A DNA stretch of 64,000 bases from Rhodococcus sp. Leaf247. Its GTDB lineage: Bacteria; Actinomycetota; Actinomycetes; Mycobacteriales; Mycobacteriaceae. Under the pieces are notes generated by a model, which had not been told where the DNA came from, did not search any database, and worked only from the letters and a program-made list of their open reading frames with translations. Positions within the stretch are counted from its first letter, which is position 1; each line of letters opens with the position of its first letter. Location of the stretch: assembly GCF_001426185.1 (NCBI RefSeq), contig NZ_LMRP01000001.1, positions 970,765 through 1,034,764 of the forward strand, written 5' to 3'. Of the stretch, positions 36,032 through 44,551 are shown one piece after another. A program made the position numbers and the translations under genes.

Positions 36032-36133
36032 TCAGCTGAGGAAGCTGAGACCGTCGAAGATGGAACCGAGGGCATCGACGATGCCGGACAGATTCTGGAA
36101 GAGATCGAGCAGATCGGTGAGGTCGGAGGACAT
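36032..36133 (-). CDS. Very small hydrophobic/amphipathic peptide 2 (33 residues)
   Basis: A 33-residue ORF starting MSSDLTDLLDLFQNLSG and ending GSIFDGLSFLS, a paralogue of the peptide at 35702-35797. A near-consensus AAAGGAG precedes the ATG. Helical-wheel reading gives a hydrophobic face (Leu, Phe, Ile) and an Asp/Ser/Asn face, net charge negative. The pair, on the same strand and with separate upstream gaps, looks like a duplication. Possible roles are mycomembrane pore peptide, secreted surfactant-like peptide or small regulatory protein; none is demonstrated. Confidence 0.75.
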   Translation of the reverse strand: MSSDLTDLLDLFQNLSGIVDALGSIFDGLSFLS

Positions 36134-36290
36134 GGCAACTCCTTTGGCGCGAGGATGACGAACGGATGTCCGTCACTGCCAGTTACGCATGGTGGATGTC
36201 ACCGTGCAACTCAACTTCGATAGTGGATAACCACAAGCAGACCGCCGGTCGACATACTGTCGTCGACACGAGCGAAAGAGGGGGTCGGCA

Positions 36291-37556
36291 GTGCAGAACT
36301 GGGTCGAACACGTCATCTGGTGGCAGATTTATCCGTTGGGTTTCGTCGGAGCCGAGACGGACGCGGTGGACGAGAGGAAGCACCGGCTCGAGCATGTGAC
36401 GGACTGGCTCGACTACGTTCTCGAGCTCGGATGCAACGGCCTGGCACTGGGTCCGGTGTTCGCGTCGCAGACCCACGGGTACGACACGATCGACCATTTC
36501 TCGATCGATCGACGCCTCGGTAGCGAGACCGACATGGACGCCCTCGTCACCGCGGCGCACGACAAGGGCGTCCGCATCCTGTTCGACGGCGTCTTCAACC
36601 ACGTCGGTCGCGGCCACGAGCGGTTCGTCGCTGCCGAGAAGGACGGACCCGACTCCGAATCCGGTCGATGGTTCACCTGGTCGGACGGTCGACCCCGCGC
36701 GTTCGAGGGCCACGATCTCCTGGTCGAGCTGAACCACGCCAATCCGGCGGTGCAGGACTACGTCGTCGACGTCATGAACCACTGGCTCGCACGGGGTATC
36801 GACGGGTGGCGGCTCGATGCCGCGTACGCCGTCTCACCCGACTTCTGGGCGGCAGTACTGCCCCGCGTCCGCGAGGCACATCCGGACGCCTGGATCGTCG
36901 GCGAGATGATCCACGGCGATTACGCCGACTACGTACGGCGGTCCGGCCTCGACTCGATCACGCAGTACGAGCTGTGGAAGGCGACCTGGAGCGCCATCAA
37001 GGACGCGAACTTCTTCGAACTGGCGCATGCCCTCGGTCGGCACGACGAGCTTCTGCCGACGTTCGTTCCCGCGACGTTCGTCGGGAACCACGACGTCACC
37101 CGCATCGCGTCCACGCTCGACGACGACCGAGACGTCGACATCGCGACGGCACTGCTCTTCTTCGTCGCCGGCACACCGTCGGTGTACTACGGCGACGAAC
37201 AAGGCTTCCGGGGCGTCAAGGAGGAACGAGTGGGCGGAGACGACGCCATCAGGCCGCAATTCCCCGCCACCCCGGACGACCTCGCGCCGTACGGGTGGCC
37301 GCACTACCGGGTTCACCAGTCACTGATCTCGATGCGGCGGCGGTTCCCGTGGCTTCACCACGCGCCGGTGGAGGTGTCGACGCTGACCAACACCACCATG
37401 ACGCTGAGCGCGACGGACGGGTCGACGACTCTGGCGCTCACCCTCAATCTCGGTGAGTCGCCGATCCGCCGAGCGAAGGGTGACGTGGTGGCCGCCGCGG
37501 ACGGTGTCCACGGCGACCTTCCGCCGCATTCCTGGGCGGTGACCGTCAGGCAGTGA
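36291..37556 (+). CDS. GH13 alpha-amylase-family glycoside hydrolase
   Basis: A 421-residue GH13 enzyme with a (beta/alpha)8 barrel. Catalytic residues are Asp176 ('GWRLDAAYA'), Glu205 ('VGEMIH') and Asp268 ('FVGNHD'); region I is 'DGVFNHVG'. It lacks a signal peptide, so it is cytosolic, and could act on trehalose, maltose or short glucans. GTG 36291 follows a purine-rich GAGGGGG. The 3' end overlaps purQ by 11 bases in convergent orientation. Confidence 0.9.
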   Translation: MQNWVEHVIWWQIYPLGFVGAETDAVDERKHRLEHVTDWLDYVLELGCNGLALGPVFASQTHGYDTIDHFSIDRRLGSETDMDALVTAAHDKGVRILFDGVFNHVGRGHERFVAAEKDGPDSESGRWFTWSDGRPRAFEGHDLLVELNHANPAVQDYVVDVMNHWLARGIDGWRLDAAYAVSPDFWAAVLPRVREAHPDAWIVGEMIHGDYADYVRRSGLDSITQYELWKATWSAIKDANFFELAHALGRHDELLPTFVPATFVGNHDVTRIASTLDDDRDVDIATALLFFVAGTPSVYYGDEQGFRGVKEERVGGDDAIRPQFPATPDDLAPYGWPHYRVHQSLISMRRRFPWLHHAPVEVSTLTNTTMTLSATDGSTTLALTLNLGESPIRRAKGDVVAAADGVHGDLPPHSWAVTVRQ

Positions 37557-38223
37557 CGATGGCGTCGAGGGCGGAGTAGAAGATTCCCAGCCCGTCGTCG
37601 CTGGGGCCCGTCAGGGCCTCGGTGGCGTGTTCGGGGTGCGGCATCAGGCCGACGATGCGGCCGTCGGCGGACGAGATGCCCGCGATGGCTCGTTGCGAGC
37701 CGTTCGGGTTGTCGCCGCTGTAGCGGAACACCACTCGTCCTTCGCCCTCGAGCTCGTCGAGCACGGCCTCGGACGCCTGGAAGCGACCTTCGCCGGACTT
37801 GAGCGGCACGAGGATCTCGGCACCGGCCTCGTAGCGGGATGACCATGCGGACGAGGTGCTCTCGACCTTCAGCCACTGGTCCCGACAGGTGAAGTGCAGG
37901 TTGGCATTACGCGTGAGCGCACCGGGAAGAAGTCCCGCCTCGCACAGCACCTGGAAGCCGTTGCAGATGCCCAGAACCGGCATTCCACCCTTGGCAGCAT
38001 CGATGACTTCGCCCATCACGGGCGCGAATCGTGCGATGGCGCCGGCGCGCAGGTAGTCGCCGTAGGAGAACCCACCGGGAACGACGATCGCGTCGACACC
38101 CTTCAGGTCGGCATCGCCGTGCCACAGGGCGACGGCTTCCGCGCCGGCAAGCGTGACAGCACGCGACGCATCGATGTCGTCGAGCGTGCCGGGAAAGGTG
38201 ATGACTCCGATTCTCGCGCTCAC
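37546..38223 (-). CDS. purQ: Phosphoribosylformylglycinamidine synthase, glutaminase subunit PurQ
   Basis: A 225-residue class I glutamine amidotransferase. Nucleophile Cys87 is in 'GICNGFQ'; the His/Glu pair is in 'MPHPEHA'. It supplies ammonia to PurL. GTG 38223 overlaps the purS stop (GTGA). Upstream open frame to 38544 is not protein-like. Confidence 0.95.
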   Translation of the reverse strand: MSARIGVITFPGTLDDIDASRAVTLAGAEAVALWHGDADLKGVDAIVVPGGFSYGDYLRAGAIARFAPVMGEVIDAAKGGMPVLGICNGFQVLCEAGLLPGALTRNANLHFTCRDQWLKVESTSSAWSSRYEAGAEILVPLKSGEGRFQASEAVLDELEGEGRVVFRYSGDNPNGSQRAIAGISSADGRIVGLMPHPEHATEALTGPSDDGLGIFYSALDAIVTA

Positions 38224-38453
38224 AGCCGGGTCACTTTCCATTCCTCGATGACGGTGTTGGCCAGGAATGTCTCGGCGATCTGGTCGAGCGTCGCATCGTC
38301 GACATCGTCGCCGACCTCGAGCTCGAACCGCTTGCCCTGACGGACGTCGGAGACACCGGCGAAGCCGAGTCGCGGCAGCGCACCGACGATGGCCTGTCCC
38401 TGGGGGTCGAGAATTTCTGCTTTGGGCATGACGTCGACAACCACACGGGCCAC
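38220..38453 (-). CDS. purS: Phosphoribosylformylglycinamidine synthase subunit PurS
   Basis: A 77-residue protein, '[19 protein letters not shown]' then '[11 protein letters not shown]', typical PurS. It bridges PurL and PurQ in the FGAM synthase complex. Coupled to purQ by GTGA. It is the first gene of a two-gene operon. Confidence 0.95.
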   Translation of the reverse strand: MARVVVDVMPKAEILDPQGQAIVGALPRLGFAGVSDVRQGKRFELEVGDDVDDATLDQIAETFLANTVIEEWKVTRL

Positions 38454-38542
38454 GTGAGAGCTCCTGAGCTAAGAGGGCAGATCCAGCAGGCACTTTACCC
38501 AGTCCGGAACCACACCACGAATCCGGCGCATACTGGGGAACC

Positions 38543-39187
38543 ATGGAGCTGACTCACTTCGGACATTCGTGCATTCAGGTGTCGATGGCGGGATCGACGG
38601 TGCTGTTCGACCCCGGCGCCTTCTCGCACGGATTCGAGGGCATCACCGGCCTCGACGCCATCCTGATCACGCACCAGCACGCGGACCACGTCGACACCGA
38701 TCGGTTGCCCGCCCTCCTCGAGGCCAACCCCGACGCGGCGCTGTACGCGGACCCGCAGACCGCGGACCAGCTCGGGGAAGGATGGACCGCCGTCAACGCA
38801 GGCGACGTCTTCTCGATCGGCGGCGTGCAGGTGACGGGTGCGGGTGGAACGCACGCCACGATCCACCCGGACATCCCGCTGATCGACAACATCGCCTATC
38901 TCCTGGGCACGCCGGATCAGCCGGGGCAGCTGATGCATCCCGGCGACTCGCTGTACGTTCCCGACGTGGAAGTCGACGTACTCGCACTTCCCGCGGCGGC
39001 CCCGTGGATGAAGATCGGCGAGGGCATCGACTTCCTCCGCGCCGTCTCGCCGCGACTGGCCGTTCCGATCCACCAGGCCATCGTCGCGCCGGATGCGCGA
39101 GGCATCTACTACGGCATGCTGTCGGGCCTCGCGGGCGAGGGAACGGAGTTCCGCGCGCTCACCGAGGAGACGGGGACGTCGGTCTGA
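38543..39187 (+). CDS. MBL-fold metallo-hydrolase
   Basis: A 214-residue metallo-beta-lactamase-fold protein: '[11 protein letters not shown]' at the start and metal motif HQHADH (His44, His46, Asp48, His49), with a second His in 'GTHATIH' and 'MHPGDSLY'. It resembles UPF0173-type hydrolases of unknown substrate. Divergent from purS with 89 bases between starts. Confidence 0.88.
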   Translation: MELTHFGHSCIQVSMAGSTVLFDPGAFSHGFEGITGLDAILITHQHADHVDTDRLPALLEANPDAALYADPQTADQLGEGWTAVNAGDVFSIGGVQVTGAGGTHATIHPDIPLIDNIAYLLGTPDQPGQLMHPGDSLYVPDVEVDVLALPAAAPWMKIGEGIDFLRAVSPRLAVPIHQAIVAPDARGIYYGMLSGLAGEGTEFRALTEETGTSV

Positions 39188-39232
39188 CCACGTTCCACGG
39201 TCGACGCCGGTCCCGTCGTGGACACTGACCCG

Positions 39233-39967
39233 ATGAACTGGAACCCACGGGCCTCGAAGGCTCTGGCATCGGCCGTCCTCCTCGCGGCAGTCTCCGTGAC
39301 CGCAGCATGCGGGACCGACTCGGCGGGGACGGCGGCGACCGGCACACCGGCTGGAATCAACGTCAACGGAGTCGGCGAAGTCCAGGGCACTCCGGACACG
39401 CTGACTGCTCGCATCGGAGTCGAGACGACGGCCGACGACGTCACGACGGCGATCGACGAGGCGAACACCGCGGTGACCGCCGTGACCGACGCGATCTCCG
39501 CCGCCGGTGTCGACCGCGCGGACATCCAGACGCAGCAGGTGTCGATCGACCCGCAGAACTCCGACGGGTTCTCCGGTGGCACCTCGACCATTTCTGGGTA
39601 CCGAGCCACCAACACTCTGCAGGTGACGGTGCGCGACCTGTCGAAGGCGTCGTCGGTTCTGGGCGATGCAACGACGGCAGGCGGCAACGCCACGCGGGTG
39701 TCCGGGGTGTCGTTCCGTATCGACGACGACTCCGACCTGATCGCCGACGCCCGGTCTCGGGCGTTCGCCGATGCTCGCGACCGCGCCGAGCAGTACGCGT
39801 CGCTGGCCGGAAACGACCTCGGGAAGGTCGTATCGATCACCGAGAACATCACCGGCCAGGAGTCGGCGCCGAGCTTCGACAGAAGTTCCGCCTCGTCCGC
39901 GGTGCCCATCGAACCGGGGCAGCAGACCGTCAGCGTCTCCGTGGCCGTGCAGTGGGGTCTCGAGTAG
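39233..39967 (+). CDS. SIMPL (DUF541) lipoprotein
   Basis: A 244-residue lipoprotein with lipobox 'TAAC' (Cys26) and a SIMPL/DUF541 domain: 'GVGEVQGTPDTLTARIGVET' near residue 44, 'YRATNTLQVTVRDLSKASSV', and a C-terminal 'VSVSVAVQWGLE'. SIMPL proteins are periplasmic or outer-face proteins of unclear role, some in stress resistance. I place the start at ATG 39233; GTG 39218 in the same frame is possible. Confidence 0.85.
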   Translation: MNWNPRASKALASAVLLAAVSVTAACGTDSAGTAATGTPAGINVNGVGEVQGTPDTLTARIGVETTADDVTTAIDEANTAVTAVTDAISAAGVDRADIQTQQVSIDPQNSDGFSGGTSTISGYRATNTLQVTVRDLSKASSVLGDATTAGGNATRVSGVSFRIDDDSDLIADARSRAFADARDRAEQYASLAGNDLGKVVSITENITGQESAPSFDRSSASSAVPIEPGQQTVSVSVAVQWGLE

Positions 39968-39975
39968 AACCTTCT

Positions 39976-41634
39976 CTACCGACTCAGCGCCCGGCCGGCC
40001 GCTCGTCCCGAGAAGATGCATCCTCCGAGGAACGTGCCTTCGAGCGAGCGGTACCCGTGGACACCGCCGCCTCCGAAACCGGCGACCTCACCCGCTGCGT
40101 ACAGCCCGGGGAACGGCGTGCCGTCGGGGCGCAGGACTCGCGAGTCCAGGTCGGTCTGCAACCCGCCCAACGACTTACGCGTGAGCAGGTGCAACTTCAC
40201 CGCGATGAGCGGACCTGCTGCGGCGTGGCCGGACGCATCGAGCAGCTTGTGCGGCGTGGCGATCCGCGCCAGGCGGTCGCCGCGGTAGTTGCGCGCGGCG
40301 TGGATCGCCGACACGGACAGGTCCTTGCTGAAGTCGTTGTCCATCTCGCGGTCTCGCGCGACGACCAATTTCTCGACCTCGGCGGAGTCGAGCGTGACGT
40401 CGCCGAGTTTGTTCATGCCGGCGACCAGTTCGGCCACCGTGTCGGCGACGACGAAGTCGACGCCCTTCTGCTTGAAGGCCTCGATCGGACCGGGGGCGCC
40501 GGGGCGCACTCGCTCGAGCAGTTTGCGCAGATCACGACCCGTGAGATCGGGATTCTGTTCCTGGCCGGAGAGACCGAATTCCTTCTCGATGATCTTCTGG
40601 TCGAGAAGGAACCACGTGTAGTCGTGTCCCGTCGACACGATGTGTTCGAGAGTTCCGAGCGTGTCGAAGCCGGGGAACAGCGGCGCCGGTAACTGCTGAC
40701 CCGATGCGTCGAGCCACAGCGACGACGGACCCGGCAGGATGCGAATGCCGTGGTTGGGCCACACGGAGTCCCAGTTGGTGATGCCCTCGGTGTAGTGCCA
40801 CATGCGGTCCTCGTTGATGATGTTCCCGCCCGCGGCACGCGAAATCTCCAGCATCCGCCCGTCGACGTGCGCCGGTACGCCCGAGAGCATGTGAGAGGGG
40901 GTGCGGCCCATGCGCTTCGGCCAGTTCTTCTGCACCAGGTCCCAGTTGCCGCCGATGCCGCCGGAGGTCACCAACACCGCACCGGCACGGATCTCGAAGT
41001 CTCCGATGACGGTTCGCGAGGACGACACGCCACGGGCGACGTCGGTCGGTTCCAACACAGCGCCGCGAACACCGGTCGCGACGCCGTCGGTCACCACCAC
41101 CTCGTCGACGCGGTGCCGGAAGGCGGGGACCACGCTGCCGCGGTCGATGCCCTCGCGCACAATGCGCTCGAAGATCTCGACCAGTCCCGGCCCGGTGCCC
41201 CAGGTGAGGTGGAACCGCGGCACGGAGTTGCCGTGTCCGGTGGGGCCGTAGCCGCCGCGTTCGGCCCACCCGACGACCGGGAAGATCTTCCAGCCCCGCT
41301 CGCGCAACCAGGAGCGCTTCTCCCCCGCGGCGAACGCGACGTAGGCCTCGGCCCACTGCCGTGGCCACGCGTCCTCGGGCCGGTCGAATCCTGCGGATCC
41401 CAGCCAGTCCTGCAGGGCGAGTTCGTACGAGTCCTTGACGCCGAGCCGACGCTGCTCGGGACTGTCCACCAGGAAGAGGCCACCGAACGACCAGAATGCC
41501 TGCCCGCCCAGATTCGCCTCGTTCTCCTGGTCGAGCAGGATCACGCGCTTGCCGGCCGCCACCAGTTCCGCGGTCGCGACCAGACCCGCGAGCCCTGCAC
41601 CGACCACGACGACATCGCACTCTCGTATCCCCAT
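39976..41634 (-). CDS. FAD-binding dehydrogenase (KstD-like, fumarate reductase/succinate dehydrogenase superfamily)
   Basis: A 552-residue flavoprotein: 'VVVVGAGLAGLVATAELV' holds the FAD GxGxxG (residues 12-17), and 'YAAGEVAGFGGGGVHGYRSL' closes the flavin site. It fits the 3-ketosteroid delta-1-dehydrogenase-like group and corresponds in position to Rv0785, whose substrate is not established. It is divergent from a TetR gene with an inverted repeat between them. Confidence 0.88.
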   Translation of the reverse strand: MGIRECDVVVVGAGLAGLVATAELVAAGKRVILLDQENEANLGGQAFWSFGGLFLVDSPEQRRLGVKDSYELALQDWLGSAGFDRPEDAWPRQWAEAYVAFAAGEKRSWLRERGWKIFPVVGWAERGGYGPTGHGNSVPRFHLTWGTGPGLVEIFERIVREGIDRGSVVPAFRHRVDEVVVTDGVATGVRGAVLEPTDVARGVSSSRTVIGDFEIRAGAVLVTSGGIGGNWDLVQKNWPKRMGRTPSHMLSGVPAHVDGRMLEISRAAGGNIINEDRMWHYTEGITNWDSVWPNHGIRILPGPSSLWLDASGQQLPAPLFPGFDTLGTLEHIVSTGHDYTWFLLDQKIIEKEFGLSGQEQNPDLTGRDLRKLLERVRPGAPGPIEAFKQKGVDFVVADTVAELVAGMNKLGDVTLDSAEVEKLVVARDREMDNDFSKDLSVSAIHAARNYRGDRLARIATPHKLLDASGHAAAGPLIAVKLHLLTRKSLGGLQTDLDSRVLRPDGTPFPGLYAAGEVAGFGGGGVHGYRSLEGTFLGGCIFSGRAAGRALSR

Positions 41635-41664
41635 GAGCTCACCGTATACGGCGATCCGCGTTTT

Positions 41665-41681
41665 CGATACCGTCGGTATCG
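41665..41681. promoter_or_regulatory. Candidate TetR operator
   Basis: CGATACC-GTC-GGTATCG, a 7-bp inverted repeat with a 3-base spacer, lies in the 64-base gap between the divergent FAD dehydrogenase and TetR genes. The position suits autorepression and control of the dehydrogenase. Confidence 0.65.
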
Positions 41682-41698
41682 AGCGGTACTCTTCCCGA

Positions 41699-42331
41699 GT
41701 GAGCACCACCGAACCGACCACCCGCCCCCCTCGCGCCGAGGTCCGCGAGCGGATCATCGCGTCCGCGATGACGGAGTTCGGTCGACGCGGGTACGCCGAC
41801 GCCACCCTCGATGCCATCGCCGAGCAGGCCGGGTTCACCAAGGGCGCGGTCTACTCGAACTTCGGTTCCAAGGAAGGGCTGTTCTACGAACTGATGGACC
41901 GGCAGGTGCTCGGCCGGGCCCGGATGTCGGTCGACCTGCTCGCCGAACTCCCGTCCGACCTGCGCGATGCCCAGCGTGTGCTCAGTACCCGGCTCACCGA
42001 AGCGATCTCGAACAACCGCGACTGGCATCTGCTGTTCATGGACTACTGGTCGAGAGCGCTACGCGACCCGGAGGTGGGCGCCCGGTTCGCCGAGCACCGG
42101 GCACAACTCCGTGCGGCGGTCACCGACGCCGTCGTCAGTGTCACCGAGAGCGCCGGCGCGACTCTGCACGTGCCCGCCGAGTGGGTCACGTTCGTCATCC
42201 TGGCGCTCAGCAACGGACTCGCCGTCGAGGAACTCGCTCAGCCGGGAACGGTGCCTCCGGAACTCATGGGTGAGGTCGTCGGACGCCTCCTGCACATTCC
42301 GGAGCACGAGGACTCTCAGCGCCCCGAGTAG
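41699..42331 (+). CDS. TetR/AcrR-family transcriptional regulator
   Basis: A 210-residue regulator with the TetR helix-turn-helix 'ATLDAIAEQAGFTKGAVYSN' near residues 34-53 and a variable ligand domain. GTG 41699 fits the family length. It probably controls the divergent FAD dehydrogenase through the inverted repeat just upstream. Its 3' end overlaps the convergent XRE-cupin gene by 16 bases. Confidence 0.9.
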   Translation: MSTTEPTTRPPRAEVRERIIASAMTEFGRRGYADATLDAIAEQAGFTKGAVYSNFGSKEGLFYELMDRQVLGRARMSVDLLAELPSDLRDAQRVLSTRLTEAISNNRDWHLLFMDYWSRALRDPEVGARFAEHRAQLRAAVTDAVVSVTESAGATLHVPAEWVTFVILALSNGLAVEELAQPGTVPPELMGEVVGRLLHIPEHEDSQRPE

Positions 42332-42897
42332 GTCGCCTTCACGTGCATCCGCTCGCCCTGCGGACCGAATATTCCCAGGTACTCGACGGGCCGACGGTCG
42401 GCGCTACCGAACCAGTGCGGAAGGTGCGTGTCGAATTCGGCCACCTCGCCCGGACCCAGCACCAAGTCCTTGTCTCCCAGGATGAGTCGAAGCTTCCCGT
42501 TCAGCACGTAGATCCAGTGGTACCCCTCGTGGGACCCCAACGTCGGGTTCTCCTCGTAGCGGCCTCCGGGGACGATCTGTTTGAACGCCTGTAACCCGCC
42601 CGCCCGGCGCGTCAGCGGAACGACGGTCACGCCGTTCGTCGTGACCGGCGTGAACTGCACACGCGGATCCCCCGTCTCCGGGGCGTCGACGATGTCGTCC
42701 AAGGGAACGTCGTACACCTTGGCCAACGGCAGCAGTAGCTCCAGGCTGGGCTTACGTTGTCCCGACTCGAGACGGGAGAGTGTGCTCACCGGGATGCCCG
42801 TGCGGTCGGACACCGCCGCGAGGGTCACGTCCGCCGCGATGCGCAGAGCGCGCAGGCGTGGACCGATCGCACTGATCACTCCGTCGAAGTCGTCCAT
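42316..42897 (-). CDS. XRE-family regulator with C-terminal cupin domain
   Basis: A 193-residue protein with an N-terminal XRE helix-turn-helix ('VTLAAVSDRTGIPVSTLSRL', residues 24-43) and a C-terminal cupin ('HEGYHWIYVLNGKLRLILGD' then 'EFDTHLPHWFG'). Such regulators sense small molecules through the cupin. It is divergent from the reductase-methyltransferase fusion, with a dyad between them, so likely regulates it. ATG 42897 is the natural family start. Confidence 0.9.
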   Translation of the reverse strand: MDDFDGVISAIGPRLRALRIAADVTLAAVSDRTGIPVSTLSRLESGQRKPSLELLLPLAKVYDVPLDDIVDAPETGDPRVQFTPVTTNGVTVVPLTRRAGGLQAFKQIVPGGRYEENPTLGSHEGYHWIYVLNGKLRLILGDKDLVLGPGEVAEFDTHLPHWFGSADRRPVEYLGIFGPQGERMHVKATYSGR

Positions 42898-42905
42898 GCC
42901 CCTTA

Positions 42906-42920
42906 TTGCAGTTTCAGCAA
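42906..42920. promoter_or_regulatory. Candidate XRE operator
   Basis: TTGCAGTTTCAGCAA has TTGC/GCAA arms within the 65-base gap between the XRE-cupin regulator and the divergent fusion gene. Confidence 0.45.
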
Positions 42921-42962
42921 ATATGTTTGTCAAATCCGCAGACTCGGGCGCACAGTGTCCGC

Positions 42963-44540
42963 ATGACTTCACACCACCACGTCGACGCCGACGTGATCGT
43001 CCTCGGCGGCGGGTCCGCCGGACTGTCCGCCGCACTCATGCTCGGCCGTGCCCGTAGGCGAGTCCTGGTTCTGGACAACGGAACTCCTCGCAACGCACCT
43101 GCCTCGCACATGCACGGCGTGCTGGGTCGGGACCACACCTCACCGCTCGACTACCTGAAGAACGGCCGCGCCGACCTCGAGCGGTACGACGTCACCGTCG
43201 TCGACGCCACGGTCACCGCACTCGGCGGTCACGTCGGGCACTTCACCGCGACCACTGCGGGCAGTCCGGAGGACGGTCGGAACGCGCACGACGGTCGCAC
43301 CTTCTCGGCGCGGCGCATCGTGGTGACGACCGGACTCACCGATCTGCTCCCGCCCGTCGACGGTCTGGCGGAACGCTGGGGCCGGGACGTCGTGCAGTGC
43401 CCCTACTGCGACGGGTGGGAGATCCAGGATCGCCGCATCGGTGTCCTGAGCACCGGGCCGTTCAGCATCCATCACGCCTCGATGTGGCGGCAGTGGACTG
43501 AAAATCTGACCTTTTTCACCGACGGCGGACCATTGGCGGACGAGGATCGCGAGAAGTTCACCGCGCGCGGCATCGAGATCGTCGAGAAGAAGGTCACCGC
43601 GGTGCTCGCCGGGGAGGATCGACTCCGTGCGGTCGGCCTGGCAGACGGGACCGAGGTCGCGGTCGACGCTCTCGCCGTGGGGCTGCGCTTCACCGCTCGC
43701 AGTGAACTTCTCGGATCGCTCGGCCTCACCACCGTGCCGCACGCGACGGGCCTCGGCGACGTCGTCGAGGTCGACTCCTTCGGAGCCACCACCGTGGCGG
43801 GAGTGTGGGCGGCGGGCAACGTCACCGACCCGTCGGCCACGGTCATCGCCTCCACCGCGCAGGGAGCCCTCGCCGGCGCTCATGTGAACGCGAACCTCAT
43901 CGCCGAGGAGTTCGACCAGGCGGTCCAGGCAGGGCGACCCCGTCCGGCGCTGGACGGGCAGTTCTGGGACGAGTTGTACCGCGAGTCGGACAAGCGGTGG
44001 AGCGGCAATCCCAACCCGACGCTGGTCCAGTACGCGGAGCACCTCTCCCCCGGACGTGCCGTCGACGTCGGATCGGGTGAGGGCGCCGACGCGGTATGGC
44101 TGGCCGAGCGGGGCTGGACCGTCACGGGAGTCGACATCTCCGAGGTCGCCGTCGAGCGGGCACGCGGACTGCACGACGGTGTGACGTGGCTGGCACAGGA
44201 CCTGCTGACCGATCCGCTGCCGCCGCACTCCACGGATCTGCTGACGCTGCACTACTTCGGCATCCTGCGGGACGGGCCGGCGGACGGGCTCGCGCGCCTC
44301 GTCGACACCGTCGCGCCCGGCGGCACGCTGCTCATGGTCGGCCACACCCCGTCGCCCGGACACCGCTGGGCAGGGTTCGATCCCACCGACTTCCACAGTC
44401 CCTCCACGGTCGCTCAGTCCCTGGACCCCGCCGAATGGACGATCGTGGTCGACGAGACGCGTCCGCGGTCGGCACCGCAGGCCCCCGGTACCCCGCACAT
44501 CGACGACGACATCCTCGTGGCGGTCCGTACGACCGGTTAA
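42963..44540 (+). CDS. Fusion: thioredoxin-reductase-like FAD oxidoreductase + SAM methyltransferase
   Basis: A 525-residue two-domain protein. Residues 1-315 are a TrxR-like flavoprotein: GGGSAG at 15-20, redox pair CPYC (Cys146, Cys149) and the FAD end motif 'GVWAAGNVTD'. Residues about 335-525 are a class I methyltransferase with SAM motif DVGSGEG (369-375) and 'VTGVDIS'. This fused pair is known in actinobacteria. Substrates are unknown; thiol or disulfide small molecules are plausible, since similar pairs occur with thiol-modifying natural product pathways. Controlled probably by the divergent XRE-cupin protein. Confidence 0.88.
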   Translation: MTSHHHVDADVIVLGGGSAGLSAALMLGRARRRVLVLDNGTPRNAPASHMHGVLGRDHTSPLDYLKNGRADLERYDVTVVDATVTALGGHVGHFTATTAGSPEDGRNAHDGRTFSARRIVVTTGLTDLLPPVDGLAERWGRDVVQCPYCDGWEIQDRRIGVLSTGPFSIHHASMWRQWTENLTFFTDGGPLADEDREKFTARGIEIVEKKVTAVLAGEDRLRAVGLADGTEVAVDALAVGLRFTARSELLGSLGLTTVPHATGLGDVVEVDSFGATTVAGVWAAGNVTDPSATVIASTAQGALAGAHVNANLIAEEFDQAVQAGRPRPALDGQFWDELYRESDKRWSGNPNPTLVQYAEHLSPGRAVDVGSGEGADAVWLAERGWTVTGVDISEVAVERARGLHDGVTWLAQDLLTDPLPPHSTDLLTLHYFGILRDGPADGLARLVDTVAPGGTLLMVGHTPSPGHRWAGFDPTDFHSPSTVAQSLDPAEWTIVVDETRPRSAPQAPGTPHIDDDILVAVRTTG

Positions 44541-44551
44541 CGTGTGCAGCC

